DNA of 64,000 nucleotides from JAYQKL01 sp038142705 (GCA_965217015.1 OZ244224.1:248001-312000); one strand, 5' to 3'. Positions 35,705 through 45,699 are shown, numbered from the stretch's first letter. Numbers and translations: made by a program. The notes: generated by a model not told the origin, from the sequence alone.

Positions 35705-38356
35705 ATGTCAACAGGACTAGCCGATATTCGCACCGCTTTTCTAGAGTTTTTTGAAAAGCAAGACCACCGCGTCACTGAGTCAAGCCCACTCGTGCCACTT
35801 AATGACCCGACCTTGCTTTTCACCAATGCTGGTATGGTGCCATTCAAGAATTATTTTACGGGGCAGGAGATGCCCATTGCGCCGCGCGCGGTGAGTTCAC
35901 AAAAATGCGTGCGCGCTGGCGGCAAACATAATGATTTGGATAATGTCGGCTATACGGCGCGCCACCACACTTTTTTTGAAATGCTCGGCAATTTTTCTTT
36001 TGGTGATTATTTCAAAGAAGAAGCGATTGATTATGCTTGGCGGTTTTTAACCCAAGAAATGGGGCTACCAAAAGAGAAGCTGCTGGCCACTGTTTATGCA
36101 GAAGATGAAGAGGCGGCTGCCTTATGGAAAAAAATTGCCGGCTTTTCTGATGATAAAATTATCCGTATTGCGACCAGTGATAATTTTTGGTCCATGGGCG
36201 ATACCGGCCCATGTGGCCCATGCTCTGAAATCTTTTTTGACCATGGCGAGGCCGTTGCGGGTGGTCCGCCCGGCAGTCCAGACGAAGATGGTGACCGGTT
36301 TATTGAAATCTGGAATTTGGTTTTCATGCAATATGAGCAACAGGCTGATGGCACGCGGATTGATTTGCCCTCGCCATCTATTGATACGGGCATGGGGCTT
36401 GAGCGCATTGGCGCGGTTTTGCAGGGGAAGCACGACAATTATGAAACAGATTTAATCTGGCATTTGATTGAAAGCTCGGCTGACCATTCGGGCGTTGCAC
36501 TTGATGGCCCACATTATAACAGCCATCGCGTGATTGCTGACCATTTACGCGCCTCAGCCTTTTTAATTGCTGATGGTGTGCTGCCGTCTAATGAAGGGCG
36601 CGGATATGTGTTGCGGCGCATCATGCGGCGCGCCATGCGTCATGCGCATTTGCTTGGCACAAAAGAGCCGCTTTTATGGCAATTGGTGCCGGCATTAAAA
36701 ACGCAAATGGCGGCGGCTTATCCTGAGCTTGAGCGCGCGAATGCATTGATTGTTGAGACACTGCGCCATGAGGAAGAACGTTTTCGCGAGACCTTAAGTC
36801 GAGGCTTAAAGCTTTTAGAAGAAGAGGTTGGCGCGCACCCCGATAAAGACCTGCCGGGTGAGGTTGCGTTTAAGCTTTATGATACTTATGGGTTTCCGTT
36901 GGATTTAACCCAAGATGCCATGCGCGAGCGCGGGCTTGGTGTAGATACTGATGGCTTTGATGCGGCAATGGAAAAGCAGCGCGAGGAAGCGCGCGCCAAT
37001 TGGTCTGGCTCGGGTGAAGCCGCGACAGATAAAATCTGGTTTGATATACGCAATGATGTTGGCGCTAGCGAATTTGTCGGCTATCAGGGCACCGAAGCTG
37101 AAGCTGTTGTGTCGGCGATTATTTTCAATAATGAAAAAAAAGACATGGCCAAAGCTGGCGATGAAATAGATGTGCTGACCAACCAAACGCCGTTTTATGC
37201 TGAAAGCGGTGGGCAAATTGGCGATAGCGGGAAAATTATTGCGGCTGATGGTGCGGTTATGCAGGTTCAAGATACGCAAAAATATCTCGGCGATATGCAT
37301 GTGCATCGTGGGGTGATTACCTCTGGCGAATTGCACAAAGGTGCAACCGTTCATTTGCATGTTGATGCGGCACGGCGCGAAAATATCAAAGCCAATCATT
37401 CTGCCACCCACCTTTTGCACGAGGCTCTGCGCCAAGTGCTGGGTGACCATGTGACGCAAAAAGGGTCATTGGTGACGGCAGATGGATTGAGATTTGACTT
37501 TAGTCATCCTAAGGCCATGAGCCATGAGGCGCTGATTGAAGTTGAAAATATGGTGAATGATATTATCCAACAAAATGATGAAGTTTCCACGCGTCTGATG
37601 ACGCCGCAAGAAGCTATAGAGGCGGGGGCGCTGGCTTTGTTTGGTGAAAAATATGGCGATGAGGTGCGGGTGCTGTCCATGGGGGCGCGCTCTGGTGATG
37701 ATAAAGCCTATTCGGTGGAGCTGTGCGGCGGCACACATGTTAACCGGTTAGGAGATATCTCTGTCTTCAAAATTGTGTCGGAGGGCGCGGTGGCCTCTGG
37801 TGTGCGGCGGATTGAGGCGAAAACAGCTGGGCCCGCCCGCGCGCATATGCAACAGCAAGAACAATATATTAAAGACACGGCTCAAATATTGAAAACCGGT
37901 ATGGGCGATGTGCCTGCGCGGGTGCAAAGTTTAATTGATGAAAAAAAGCGCTTAGAGCGTGAGTTGGCTGAGGCTAAAAAACAGCTGGCCATGGGCGGCG
38001 GCGCAGCGCAAGCGCAAGATGATGTGCAAACAATTGCTGATGTGTCTTTTTTAGGCAAACATATTGATGGCATTGCGCCTAAAGAGCTGCGCGGTCTTGT
38101 TGATGAGGGTAAAAAGAAAATTGACAGCGGTGTGGTTGTTTTTATCGGCACATTAGACGGCAAGGCTGGTATTGCAGTGGGTGTGACTGATGATTTGACG
38201 GACCGGTTTAACGCTGTTGATTTGGTACGCTTGGGGGCAGAAAAGCTAGGCGGTCAAGGCGGCGGTGGTCGTCCTGATATGGCACAAGCTGGCGGCAATG
38301 ATGTGTCCCAATGCGATGCCGCGCTTGAGGCGATTAAAGCGCAGCTTGAGGCCTAA
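35705..38356 (+). CDS. alaS: Alanyl-tRNA synthetase
   Basis: An 883-residue class II synthetase of full length. Motif 1 lies in the N-terminal 70 residues (FTNAGMVPFKNYFTGQE). GDTGPCGPCSEIFFDHG near residue 165 belongs to the ATP site, and DTGMGLERIGAVLQG is motif 3. The editing domain has NHSATHLLHEALRQVLG (HxxxH zinc site, near residue 562) and VELCGGTHVNRLGDI (CxxxH). The C-Ala domain ends GGGGRPDMAQAGG. It follows recA after a terminator, so it probably has its own promoter in 35638-35704. Confidence 0.98.
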   Translation: MSTGLADIRTAFLEFFEKQDHRVTESSPLVPLNDPTLLFTNAGMVPFKNYFTGQEMPIAPRAVSSQKCVRAGGKHNDLDNVGYTARHHTFFEMLGNFSFGDYFKEEAIDYAWRFLTQEMGLPKEKLLATVYAEDEEAAALWKKIAGFSDDKIIRIATSDNFWSMGDTGPCGPCSEIFFDHGEAVAGGPPGSPDEDGDRFIEIWNLVFMQYEQQADGTRIDLPSPSIDTGMGLERIGAVLQGKHDNYETDLIWHLIESSADHSGVALDGPHYNSHRVIADHLRASAFLIADGVLPSNEGRGYVLRRIMRRAMRHAHLLGTKEPLLWQLVPALKTQMAAAYPELERANALIVETLRHEEERFRETLSRGLKLLEEEVGAHPDKDLPGEVAFKLYDTYGFPLDLTQDAMRERGLGVDTDGFDAAMEKQREEARANWSGSGEAATDKIWFDIRNDVGASEFVGYQGTEAEAVVSAIIFNNEKKDMAKAGDEIDVLTNQTPFYAESGGQIGDSGKIIAADGAVMQVQDTQKYLGDMHVHRGVITSGELHKGATVHLHVDAARRENIKANHSATHLLHEALRQVLGDHVTQKGSLVTADGLRFDFSHPKAMSHEALIEVENMVNDIIQQNDEVSTRLMTPQEAIEAGALALFGEKYGDEVRVLSMGARSGDDKAYSVELCGGTHVNRLGDISVFKIVSEGAVASGVRRIEAKTAGPARAHMQQQEQYIKDTAQILKTGMGDVPARVQSLIDEKKRLERELAEAKKQLAMGGGAAQAQDDVQTIADVSFLGKHIDGIAPKELRGLVDEGKKKIDSGVVVFIGTLDGKAGIAVGVTDDLTDRFNAVDLVRLGAEKLGGQGGGGRPDMAQAGGNDVSQCDAALEAIKAQLEA

Positions 38357-38358
38357 AA

Positions 38359-38396
38359 AAACGCGACTCTCAAAAGAGCCGCGTTTCTTCATTTTA
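38359..38396. terminator. Shared terminator between convergent alaS and icd
   Basis: AAACGCGACTCT, a four-base loop, then AGAGCCGCGTTT with one mismatch and a T-rich run after it. It begins three bases past the alaS stop and lies downstream of icd on the other strand. Confidence 0.75.
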
Positions 38397-38430
38397 GTTT
38401 TTGAGCAATAAGCTATGCGCTCATTTCTAG

Positions 38431-38470
38431 CTCAATTTTTAACTCAATTTTTAACTCAATTTTTAACTCA
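38431..38470. repeat. 12-bp tandem repeat spanning the icd stop codon
   Basis: Three full units of CTCAATTTTTAA plus four bases of a fourth. On the icd strand the unit contains the TAA stop, and the 12-base period repeats that stop in frame. Confidence 0.9.
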
Positions 38471-39677
38471 TTGCTTTTTGCAGGTTTTGGTCAACCTTAT
38501 CCAAAAAGCCTGTCGTGGTGAGCCATTTTTGTTCAGAACCCACCAGCAATGCCAGATCTTTGGTCATATGACCGCTTTCCACGGTAGACACACAAACCTT
38601 CTCAAGCGTGGTCGCGAATTCAACCAAAGCATCATTGCCATCAATTTGACCACGCTTAATCAGACCGCGTGTCCATGCAAAGATAGAAGCAATAGAGTTG
38701 GTTGAGGTTTCTTCACCTTTTTGGTGCTGGCGATAGTGACGCGTCACAGTGCCATGCGCTGCTTCGGCTTCCATGATTTTCCCATCTGGGGTCAATAATG
38801 TTGATGTCATAAGACCAAGCGAACCAAAGCCTTGCGCGACTGTGTCGGACTGCACATCACCATCATAGTTTTTACAAGCCCAAACAAATTTGCCATTCCA
38901 TTTCATGGCACAGGCTACCATATCGTCAATCAGGCGATGCTCATAATCAATCCCTGCGGCGTCAAACTGATCCTTAAACTCTGTTTGATAAACTTCCTCA
39001 AACAAATCCTTAAAGCGCCCATCATAGGCTTTCATAATGGTGTTTTTGGTTGAAAGATAAACAGGCCATTTGCGCGCGAGACCATAATTCATACTGGCGC
39101 GCGCAAAGTCGCGGATTGAATCATCTAGATTATACATGGCCATTGAAACGCCACTGCCTGTGAAATCAAACACTTCGCGTTCAATGGTTTCGCTGCCATC
39201 TTCGGCTTCCCATTTAATGGTCAGCTTGCCTTTGCCTGGAACGAGAAAATCAGTAGCGCGATATTGGTCACCAAAAGCATGACGGCCAATCACAATTGGA
39301 TCGGTCCAACCAGGAACAAGGCGGGGGACATTTTTGCAGATAATGGGCTCGCGAAAGACCGTGCCGCCGAGAATGTTTCTGATTGTGCCATTGGGTGAAC
39401 GCCACATTTCTTTGAGGCCAAATTCTTCAACACGCTCTTCATCAGGTGTGATGGTTGCGCATTTAACGCCGACGCCATATTGTTTAATCGCTTCGGCTGC
39501 ATCTACTGTGATTTGGTCATTTGTGTCATCACGCGCCTCAATACCAAGATCATAATATTTCAAATCAATATCGAGATATGGGTGAATAAGTTTGTCTTTG
39601 ATGAACTGCCATATAATGCGGGTCATCTCATCGCCGTCCATTTCGACGACTGGATTTTCTACTTTAATTTTCGTCAT
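38463..39677 (-). CDS. icd: NADP-dependent isocitrate dehydrogenase
   Basis: A 404-residue TCA-cycle enzyme of the dimeric, eukaryote-like IDH group. VVEMDGDEMTRIIWQFIKD at the N-terminus and SPNGTIRNILGGTVFREPI near residue 95 carry the substrate Ser and Arg residues. DDMVACAMKWNGKFVWACKNYDGD near residue 250 gives the metal Asp residues, and EAAHGTVTRHYR lies near the NADP site. The start at 39677 follows AGAGGG; an upstream in-frame codon adds 20 unrelated residues. Confidence 0.96.
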   Translation of the reverse strand: MTKIKVENPVVEMDGDEMTRIIWQFIKDKLIHPYLDIDLKYYDLGIEARDDTNDQITVDAAEAIKQYGVGVKCATITPDEERVEEFGLKEMWRSPNGTIRNILGGTVFREPIICKNVPRLVPGWTDPIVIGRHAFGDQYRATDFLVPGKGKLTIKWEAEDGSETIEREVFDFTGSGVSMAMYNLDDSIRDFARASMNYGLARKWPVYLSTKNTIMKAYDGRFKDLFEEVYQTEFKDQFDAAGIDYEHRLIDDMVACAMKWNGKFVWACKNYDGDVQSDTVAQGFGSLGLMTSTLLTPDGKIMEAEAAHGTVTRHYRQHQKGEETSTNSIASIFAWTRGLIKRGQIDGNDALVEFATTLEKVCVSTVESGHMTKDLALLVGSEQKWLTTTGFLDKVDQNLQKAMS

Positions 39678-39793
39678 GTGTCCCTCTTGTGCCCAAAGTG
39701 GTTTATTTGCACTCACTCTATAACAAAGGTTTCGCATTGATTAAAGGGGCAGGATGTCATATTCCATCTATAAATTGAATTTTTGGACGAATT

Positions 39794-40621
39794 ATGAGTG
39801 ATTTTAAGCCTGCTGTGATTTTAATACGCCCTCAATTGGGGGATAATATCGGAACTGTGGCGCGTGCCATGTTAAATTTTGGCCTGACAGATTTGCGCTT
39901 AGTGAACCCGCGTGAGGGCTGGGATATTGAACGCGCGCTCAAAGCTGCCTCTGGAGCTGATGTGTTGATTGAACAGCGGCAGGAATTTACCTCGCTGGAA
40001 GATGCCTGCGCGGATTTGCACTACCTTATTGCAACTTCCGCGCGCCCACGCGATATGGTCAAGACAACTTTTACCCCAAAAAAAGTTGCCGCAGAAATTC
40101 ATCAACGGGCGGCAAAACAGCAAAAATCGGGGTTGATTTATGGGCCCGAGCGCACCGGCTTGCATAATGAAGAAATCGCAGCCAGCGATGTGATTTGCCG
40201 CGTACCTGTCAATCCAGACTTTGCCTCGCTTAATTTGGCGCAAGCGGTTTTGCTGACGGCGCATTGTTGGTTTGAGCATGAGGACAACACCCCCATGCAA
40301 ACCCAAGCCATGCCGAATACACGACCAGCAAGGCGCGATGAGCTAAATGGCATGTTTGAGCATTTGGAAAATGCCTTGCACCATTCTGGCTTTCTGCTGC
40401 CCGCAGAAAAAGCCCCTGCCATGATGCGCAATATTAAAAATATGTTTGTGCGTGCCGATTTAACCGAGCAGGATATTCGTACATTTCGGGGGGTTATCAA
40501 CTCTTTGCTGCGCTGGCCGCGCGATGCACGCGACAGCGAAATGAAGCAGCGCGTCTTGGCAATTTCGCGAGGGGACAGAGACCCAGGCCCGATTGATGCT
40601 GCTCAAAAAGATAATGACTAA
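39794..40621 (+). CDS. trmJ: TrmJ-type tRNA 2'-O-methyltransferase (SPOUT)
   Basis: A 275-residue SpoU/TrmD-superfamily enzyme. ILIRPQLGDNIGTVARAMLNFG at the N-terminus is motif 1 with the conserved Asn and Arg. LIYGPERTGLHNEEI near residue 115 is motif 2, and VNPDFASLNLAQAVLLTAHC is motif 3; together they form the knotted SAM site. The C-terminal helical extension fits TrmJ, which methylates position 32 of tRNA anticodon loops. The exact position modified cannot be read here. Confidence 0.88.
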   Translation: MSDFKPAVILIRPQLGDNIGTVARAMLNFGLTDLRLVNPREGWDIERALKAASGADVLIEQRQEFTSLEDACADLHYLIATSARPRDMVKTTFTPKKVAAEIHQRAAKQQKSGLIYGPERTGLHNEEIAASDVICRVPVNPDFASLNLAQAVLLTAHCWFEHEDNTPMQTQAMPNTRPARRDELNGMFEHLENALHHSGFLLPAEKAPAMMRNIKNMFVRADLTEQDIRTFRGVINSLLRWPRDARDSEMKQRVLAISRGDRDPGPIDAAQKDND

Positions 40622-40735
40622 ATCCGCATTTGGTGTTTGACAGTTGGGCTATGATGCCTATACTGCGCGCCACTGACGAATGCGGATGGGCCGCGTTCTT
40701 AATTCAAGGCAAAATGCCAATTGGAGGATAACCGC

Positions 40736-41356
40736 ATGAGCAAGCGGATCAGTACGAAGTACAAAATCGATCGCCGTATGGGCGAAAATATCTGGGGGCG
40801 TCCTAAAAGCCCTGTCAATCGCCGTGAATACGGACCTGGCCAACATGGTCAAAACCGCCGCGGAAAGCTGTCAGACTTTGGTTTGCAGTTGCGTGCCAAG
40901 CAAAAGCTGAAAGGCTATTATGGCAACATAACTGAGAAACAGTTTAAGCGGACTTATAAAGAAGCTTCTCGGATTAAAGGTGATACCAGCGAAAACCTGA
41001 TTGGTTTGCTGGAGCAGCGTCTCGATGCTGTGATTTACCGTGCAAAATTTGTTTCAACAGTTTTTGCGGCACGCCAATTCGTTAATCATGGTCATGTGAT
41101 GGTGAATGGTCGCCGCTGCAATATTCCAAGCGCGCGCCTGAAAGCTGGCGATGTCGTCGAAATTCGTGAGAAGTCTCGCAATTTGACATTCGTTCTTGAG
41201 GCGATTCAAAGCCCAGAGCGCGATGTGCCGGATTATCTTGATGTTGACCACACAAAAATGACGGCGAGCCTCACACGAGTGCCGCAGCTGGCCGATGTGC
41301 CTTATGCGGTGCAAATGGAGCCTAATCTGGTGGTGGAATATTATTCCCGCAACTAG
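40736..41356 (+). CDS. rpsD: 30S ribosomal protein S4
   Basis: A 206-residue primary 16S rRNA-binding protein. YKIDRRMGENIWGRPKSP is close to the N-terminus, and the S4 RNA-binding domain spans about residues 95-160 (RLDAVIYRAKFVSTVFAARQFVNHGH). It ends QMEPNLVVEYYSRN. The start at 40736 follows TTGGAGGA. It stands alone here, outside the alpha operon. Confidence 0.97.
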   Translation: MSKRISTKYKIDRRMGENIWGRPKSPVNRREYGPGQHGQNRRGKLSDFGLQLRAKQKLKGYYGNITEKQFKRTYKEASRIKGDTSENLIGLLEQRLDAVIYRAKFVSTVFAARQFVNHGHVMVNGRRCNIPSARLKAGDVVEIREKSRNLTFVLEAIQSPERDVPDYLDVDHTKMTASLTRVPQLADVPYAVQMEPNLVVEYYSRN

Positions 41357-41375
41357 AAGATGCCGACAAAGAACA

Positions 41376-41404
41376 AAAACCCGCCAATTTGGCGGGTTTT
41401 TTTA
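41376..41404 (+). terminator. Rho-independent terminator after rpsD
   Basis: AAAACCCGCC, loop AATTT, GGCGGGTTTT and more T residues, 20 bases past the rpsD stop. A perfect ten-pair stem. Confidence 0.92.
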
Positions 41405-41430
41405 TGTGTTCATCTTACTCTGCATAAAAT

Positions 41431-42363
41431 CTAGTGAAACAGCGAGGACACTGAGCGTTCTTCAGATGTACGCTGCATGGCTTCCCCAAGCAGTGGAGCG
41501 AGTGTGATAATCTCACATTTTTGGCTTTTGAGAACATCATCTGTCGGCTGAATGGTGTTGGTAATCAATAATTTATCAAGTTTTGATTGATTAACCCGCG
41601 CCACAGCTTCCCCAGATAATACCCCATGTGTGATATAAGCAGACACGCTTTTGGCGCCATTTTCTAATAAAGCCTCTGCGGCGTTACATAATGTGCCGCC
41701 ACTATCAACAATGTCGTCAACCAAAAGGCAGTTTCGACCACTAACATCACCAATAATATTCATGACCTCTGACACGCCTGCCTTTTCGCGGCGTTTGTCA
41801 ACAATTGCCAAATCCGCGCCAATGCGCTTGCCCAAAGCCCTTGTGCGCACCACGCCGCCGACATCAGGCGACACAACCATAAGGTTTTCGTTTTGAAATC
41901 GCTGCTCAATATCTTTCACAAATACTGGCGCGGCAAATAAATTATCGGTCGGAATATCAAAAAAGCCCTGAATTTGTCCGGCATGTAAATCGACTGTCAG
42001 CACACGGTCTGCCCCTGAGGTTTCAATCAGATTCGCCATCAGCTTGGCAGAAATCGGCGTGCGTGGGCCAGGTTTTCGGTCTTGGCGGGCATAACCAAAA
42101 TATGGCAGCACAGCAGTAATCCGCCGGGCCGATGAGCGCCGCAGCGCATCAATCATAATCAGCAATTCCATAATGTGGTCATTGGCCGGAAAAGAAGTGG
42201 ACTGAATGATAAACACATCTTCGCCGCGCACATTTTCGTTAATCTCAACAAAAACTTCCATATCGGCAAAGCGCTGAACTTTGCAATCTGCAAGCGGTAT
42301 GTCGAGATATTTTGCAATCTCTTCTGAAAGCGGACGATTACTATTACCAGCAATTATTTTCAT
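41431..42363 (-). CDS. prs: Ribose-phosphate pyrophosphokinase (PRPP synthase)
   Basis: A 310-residue class I PRPP synthase making PRPP from ribose 5-phosphate and ATP. MKIIAGNSNRPLSEEIAKYL starts the protein; the Mg/ATP loop is VLTVDLHAGQIQGFFDIP near residue 125, and the PRPP loop is LLVDDIVDSGGTL near residue 215. The start at 42363 was chosen by the family N-terminus over a GTG/ATG region 13 codons upstream. A separate transcript from pgeF is possible (92-base gap). Confidence 0.96.
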   Translation of the reverse strand: MKIIAGNSNRPLSEEIAKYLDIPLADCKVQRFADMEVFVEINENVRGEDVFIIQSTSFPANDHIMELLIMIDALRRSSARRITAVLPYFGYARQDRKPGPRTPISAKLMANLIETSGADRVLTVDLHAGQIQGFFDIPTDNLFAAPVFVKDIEQRFQNENLMVVSPDVGGVVRTRALGKRIGADLAIVDKRREKAGVSEVMNIIGDVSGRNCLLVDDIVDSGGTLCNAAEALLENGAKSVSAYITHGVLSGEAVARVNQSKLDKLLITNTIQPTDDVLKSQKCEIITLAPLLGEAMQRTSEERSVSSLFH

Positions 42364-42455
42364 GCGATGCTCCCGACAAAAAACCTTCCTCATTACTATC
42401 AAAGGCTGAAGAGAGTCGCGACTATTTTTTTGGAAAACCCACAGATTTTGATGTT

Positions 42456-43280
42456 TTAAGGTAAAGCCGAAATCGCAGAGATTTGGCGCCCATAATCTGG
42501 CTGGTTTTGATGGGTGCTGCGGCGATATGAATAAAGCTTTTCCGCATCAGCATAGGTGCATTGATTGATATGGTTGACCTGGCCGCACCCAGCAAAATGG
42601 CATTTATCACCCACATAAGCTGTGAGGTTGAAAAGATAATGCTCGTCTCGTGGGGCAGGGATAAAATAACGGGTATTTTCGGCGCTTTCGTCCAGAAAAT
42701 GATTGCGGAAGGCGGCGTCAACTTCATAGTTTTGTTGCGAAATCGCTGGCCCTATCAGCGCGTTAATTTGATTTTTGGCCGCGCCTAAATCCATCAAAGC
42801 TTTGACGGTTGCTTGAATAACCCCGCTCAGCGCACCGCGCCAGCCTGCATGCGCCGCACCAATCAGTTGTGCGTCTTTTCTGGCTTTGGGATTTTGAGCG
42901 TTCGGAGCCGTAAATAAAACCGGCACACAATCTGCGCTTAACACGCCGAGTGCAATATCCTGCCGATTGGTCACAATGGCATCGGCTTTTGGTTTTTGTT
43001 TGGGAAGGGGCGTTTGCTCATCAAGCGTGATGACCTGATTGCTATGGATTTGGTGAAGGGTAATAAGCGGCTTATCATCAAAATAATGCTCAATGCGTCG
43101 CCTGTTTTCTTGCACATTTTCGGGTAAATCCTGCGAGCCTGCGCCCAGATTAAGGCTATCATATAGCCCTGTCGAGACGCCGCCTTGTCGGGTGAAAAAC
43201 CCATATTTCACAGGCTGATTGTCCCATGCAGAATCGGTGAATGGTTTAAGGGGGGAGCGTGGGGAAAGGGCCTGTTCCAT
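42456..43280 (-). CDS. pgeF: Peptidoglycan editing factor PgeF / LACC1-type purine nucleoside phosphorylase
   Basis: A 274-residue protein of the former multicopper oxidase-like YfiH family. Zinc ligands: HQIHSNQVI near residue 75, ADCVPVLF near 115 and GAAHAGWRGALSG near 138. GPAISQQNYEVD precedes the C-terminal region. Related enzymes act as purine phosphorylase/adenosine deaminase, and in E. coli the protein keeps L-Ser out of murein stems. It directly follows midA without a gap, after lgt. Confidence 0.9.
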   Translation of the reverse strand: MEQALSPRSPLKPFTDSAWDNQPVKYGFFTRQGGVSTGLYDSLNLGAGSQDLPENVQENRRRIEHYFDDKPLITLHQIHSNQVITLDEQTPLPKQKPKADAIVTNRQDIALGVLSADCVPVLFTAPNAQNPKARKDAQLIGAAHAGWRGALSGVIQATVKALMDLGAAKNQINALIGPAISQQNYEVDAAFRNHFLDESAENTRYFIPAPRDEHYLFNLTAYVGDKCHFAGCGQVNHINQCTYADAEKLYSYRRSTHQNQPDYGRQISAISALP

Positions 43281-44414
43281 CTAAACCTCTTCTTGCCCGC
43301 CATTATGAAACCCAGCAGGCGCGGCATTGTCTGGCTGATAAATTGCTAATGCTTTGAACAAATGCCCCATTTGTTCAGGGGCGAGCAATCTCTGCCGCGC
43401 CGCCGTCAGGTTTTGCGCCTGCGCAGGGGTGGCGTTTTGTAATAATTGAGCAAACCGCGCTTCAATGCCAATATTTGTTAAAAAAGCCGCTTGTGTGATC
43501 GCGCCAGCCAGCGCGGCTCCATTTTGTTTGGCCGTGTGGGCGAGGGCAGCGAAATTAACATGCGCGGTCAAATCTGCATCGCCAATATGGCTGAGCGGAT
43601 ACACATATTCATGGCGGTAAAGTGCCTGAAAACTATCACCCGCAAGTGGGGTCAGATAGCCATAATCAAGTGCTATCATCGCGCCGCCATATTGGGCAAT
43701 ACGCGTGGCTAAATCTTTCATCACAGACTGGCTTACCGGGCTATGCTCGACGATATCGCCTGTTGATAAAGTGGAGGAATTAAAAGCTGGCAGGGGAGAG
43801 TTTTGTGTCACTTCTTGCGCAGCCAGACTGGGCGCGTGAGAAAATATAAAAGCCTCATTATCAATATCAATCATGCGCTCTTCTAAACTGGTTTGGGTCT
43901 GCACAAATTGTTTAATGGGTAGAGCGTCAAAAAACTCATTGGCAAAAACAATCATCGGTGTCTTCGGCAGGCTGGCAATACTGTCATGCCAGCTCAGCTG
44001 GTCTTGATAATCGGCAAGTTGCGCTGCCTGTTTTTGCCGCAGGGTCGGGCTGGTTTCTACCAAATGTATCTGCGCAGATTGGGTCAGCTCTTTTGTTGCT
44101 TGGGTTTTGCTCAAGACACGCAGAATATCTTGCATCAGCGTACCGCGCCCCGGCCCCAGCTCAACCAATGTGAGTGCTTCAAAATGATTGCGCAGCGCAA
44201 AATCTGCTGCCCAAAGCCCGAGCATTTCGCCAAAAACCTGACTGACTTCAGGCGCGGTGATGAAATCGCCTGCCACGCCGAAAGGGTCTTGTTTCATATA
44301 ATAGCCATGTTCAAAATCGCCCAAAGCCCGCGCCATAAAGGTATCAATTGGCATCGGGCCTGAGGTTTTAATCTCGTCCATTATTTTTTGTGCCAAGTCT
44401 GTTTGGGAAGGCAT
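43281..44414 (-). CDS. MidA/NDUFAF7-family SAM-dependent methyltransferase
   Basis: A 377-residue enzyme. GPMPIDTFMARALGDFEHGYY near residue 20 is the family signature, and GVAGDFITAPEVSQVFGEMLG follows. LVELGPGRGTLMQDILRVL near residue 95 is SAM motif I, and IVFANEFFDALPIKQF carries the conserved Glu-Phe-Phe-Asp. The eukaryotic relative methylates an Arg of respiratory complex I; the bacterial substrate is not established. The start at 44414 lies four bases after lgt. Confidence 0.9.
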   Translation of the reverse strand: MPSQTDLAQKIMDEIKTSGPMPIDTFMARALGDFEHGYYMKQDPFGVAGDFITAPEVSQVFGEMLGLWAADFALRNHFEALTLVELGPGRGTLMQDILRVLSKTQATKELTQSAQIHLVETSPTLRQKQAAQLADYQDQLSWHDSIASLPKTPMIVFANEFFDALPIKQFVQTQTSLEERMIDIDNEAFIFSHAPSLAAQEVTQNSPLPAFNSSTLSTGDIVEHSPVSQSVMKDLATRIAQYGGAMIALDYGYLTPLAGDSFQALYRHEYVYPLSHIGDADLTAHVNFAALAHTAKQNGAALAGAITQAAFLTNIGIEARFAQLLQNATPAQAQNLTAARQRLLAPEQMGHLFKALAIYQPDNAAPAGFHNGGQEEV

Positions 44415-44418
44415 CAAT

Positions 44419-45234
44419 TTATTGCTCTTTAATAAAATATTGACGCAAGGCAGGTGTGATGAAAGCAATACCAATCACCACCATTGGTGCTGATAACCAA
44501 AACCCCATGGTTGTGCCATAGCTTAAAAAGCCAATATGCGCATCGGGCTGGCGGAACTGCTCAACAAATATGCGCGCCGTGCCATAACCAATTAAAAATA
44601 AACCCAGCGTAAAGCCTGGTTTTTTGAGGCTGTTAAAACGATAAATCGCGATTTGAATCAGGATAAACAATACCAGCCCTTCAAGCGCGGCTTCATATAG
44701 CTGGCTAGGGTGGCGCGGCATGGGCCCGCCATTGGGAAAAATAACCCCAAATGGGTGGTCGGTCACGCGCCCCCATAATTCGCTATTGATGAAATTGGCC
44801 AGCCGCCCAAAAAATATCCCGATTGGGGCAGTGGCGGCGACCATATCGCCAAGACTTAAAATCGGAATGGCGTGTTTACGCGCAAATAACAAAACCGCAA
44901 CAACAACCCCTAAAAACCCGCCATGAAAAGACATGCCGCCTTGCCATACAGCCAAGATGTCTGAAGGGTTGTTGAAAAAATATGCGGGGTTATAAAACAA
45001 CACATAACCAAGTCGCCCACCTAATATTGTGCCAAATGTGACCCATAGCAATAAATCATCAATATGGTCTGGCGTGGCGGGCGGGTTTTGGGTGTGCCAA
45101 ATATGTGGGCTGCGCATGCTGCGTTTGATAAGCCACCAACCAAGCCAAAGACCTGCAATATAGGCCAGCGCATACCAACGCAACGCAAAAGGGCCAATTT
45201 CAAAAATGATTGGGTCAAATTCTGGAAATGGCAT
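44419..45234 (-). CDS. lgt: Prolipoprotein diacylglyceryl transferase
   Basis: A 271-residue inner-membrane enzyme with about seven hydrophobic segments. It transfers diacylglycerol to the lipobox Cys of prolipoproteins. GGRLGYVLFYNP near residue 80 and GGMSFHGGFLGVVVA near 105 contain the essential His. The signature GRLANFINSELWGRVTD lies near residue 142, and HPSQLYEAALEGL near 175. First gene of the lgt-midA-pgeF operon. Confidence 0.96.
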   Translation of the reverse strand: MPFPEFDPIIFEIGPFALRWYALAYIAGLWLGWWLIKRSMRSPHIWHTQNPPATPDHIDDLLLWVTFGTILGGRLGYVLFYNPAYFFNNPSDILAVWQGGMSFHGGFLGVVVAVLLFARKHAIPILSLGDMVAATAPIGIFFGRLANFINSELWGRVTDHPFGVIFPNGGPMPRHPSQLYEAALEGLVLFILIQIAIYRFNSLKKPGFTLGLFLIGYGTARIFVEQFRQPDAHIGFLSYGTTMGFWLSAPMVVIGIAFITPALRQYFIKEQ

Positions 45235-45378
45235 TTTTGCTGGCCTCGTTATTTGTGGCTATTTGTCACCCTTTCAGGTGCATTTGCCCGTGTGAAAAAA
45301 CTGGTCGAACACACTGGCTAAGGTTATAGTAAAGTCTAACATGATACCAATATCAAATGCGAGTATTTGGAGACTGAA

Positions 45379-45699
45379 ATGCCGAAAACAGGTGACTTTA
45401 TAGACGATCTTTCAAAACTGGCACTCGGCGCCGCGGGGGCCGCCAAAGGCGCGCAAAAAGAATTGGAAATATTGGTGCAACAAAAAATCCAAAATATGCT
45501 CAAGCAAGAAGATGTGGTGCCGCGTGAAGAATTTGAGATGCTCAAAGAAATGGTTGTGAAATTGCGCGCGGAACTTGAGACTTTGAAAAAGCAGCAAGCC
45601 CCTAAAAAACCAGCTTCCAAAAAACCGGCTTCCAAAAAACCCGCCCGAAAGGCGCCTGCGAAAAAAACTTCATCCACAGGCAAATCAACAAAAAAATAA
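45379..45699 (+). CDS. UbiK/BMFP family protein with Lys/Ala/Pro tail
   Basis: A 106-residue coiled-coil protein of the YqiC/UbiK type. An amphipathic N-terminal helix (DDLSKLALGAAGAAKGAQKE) is followed by the trimeric coiled coil VVPREEFEMLKEMVVKLRAEL. In gammaproteobacteria UbiK assists ubiquinone synthesis and binds lipid. Residues 77-106 form a basic low-complexity tail with PASKK repeats. The start at 45379 follows GGAG at six bases. lgt is the divergent neighbour. Confidence 0.85.
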   Translation: MPKTGDFIDDLSKLALGAAGAAKGAQKELEILVQQKIQNMLKQEDVVPREEFEMLKEMVVKLRAELETLKKQQAPKKPASKKPASKKPARKAPAKKTSSTGKSTKK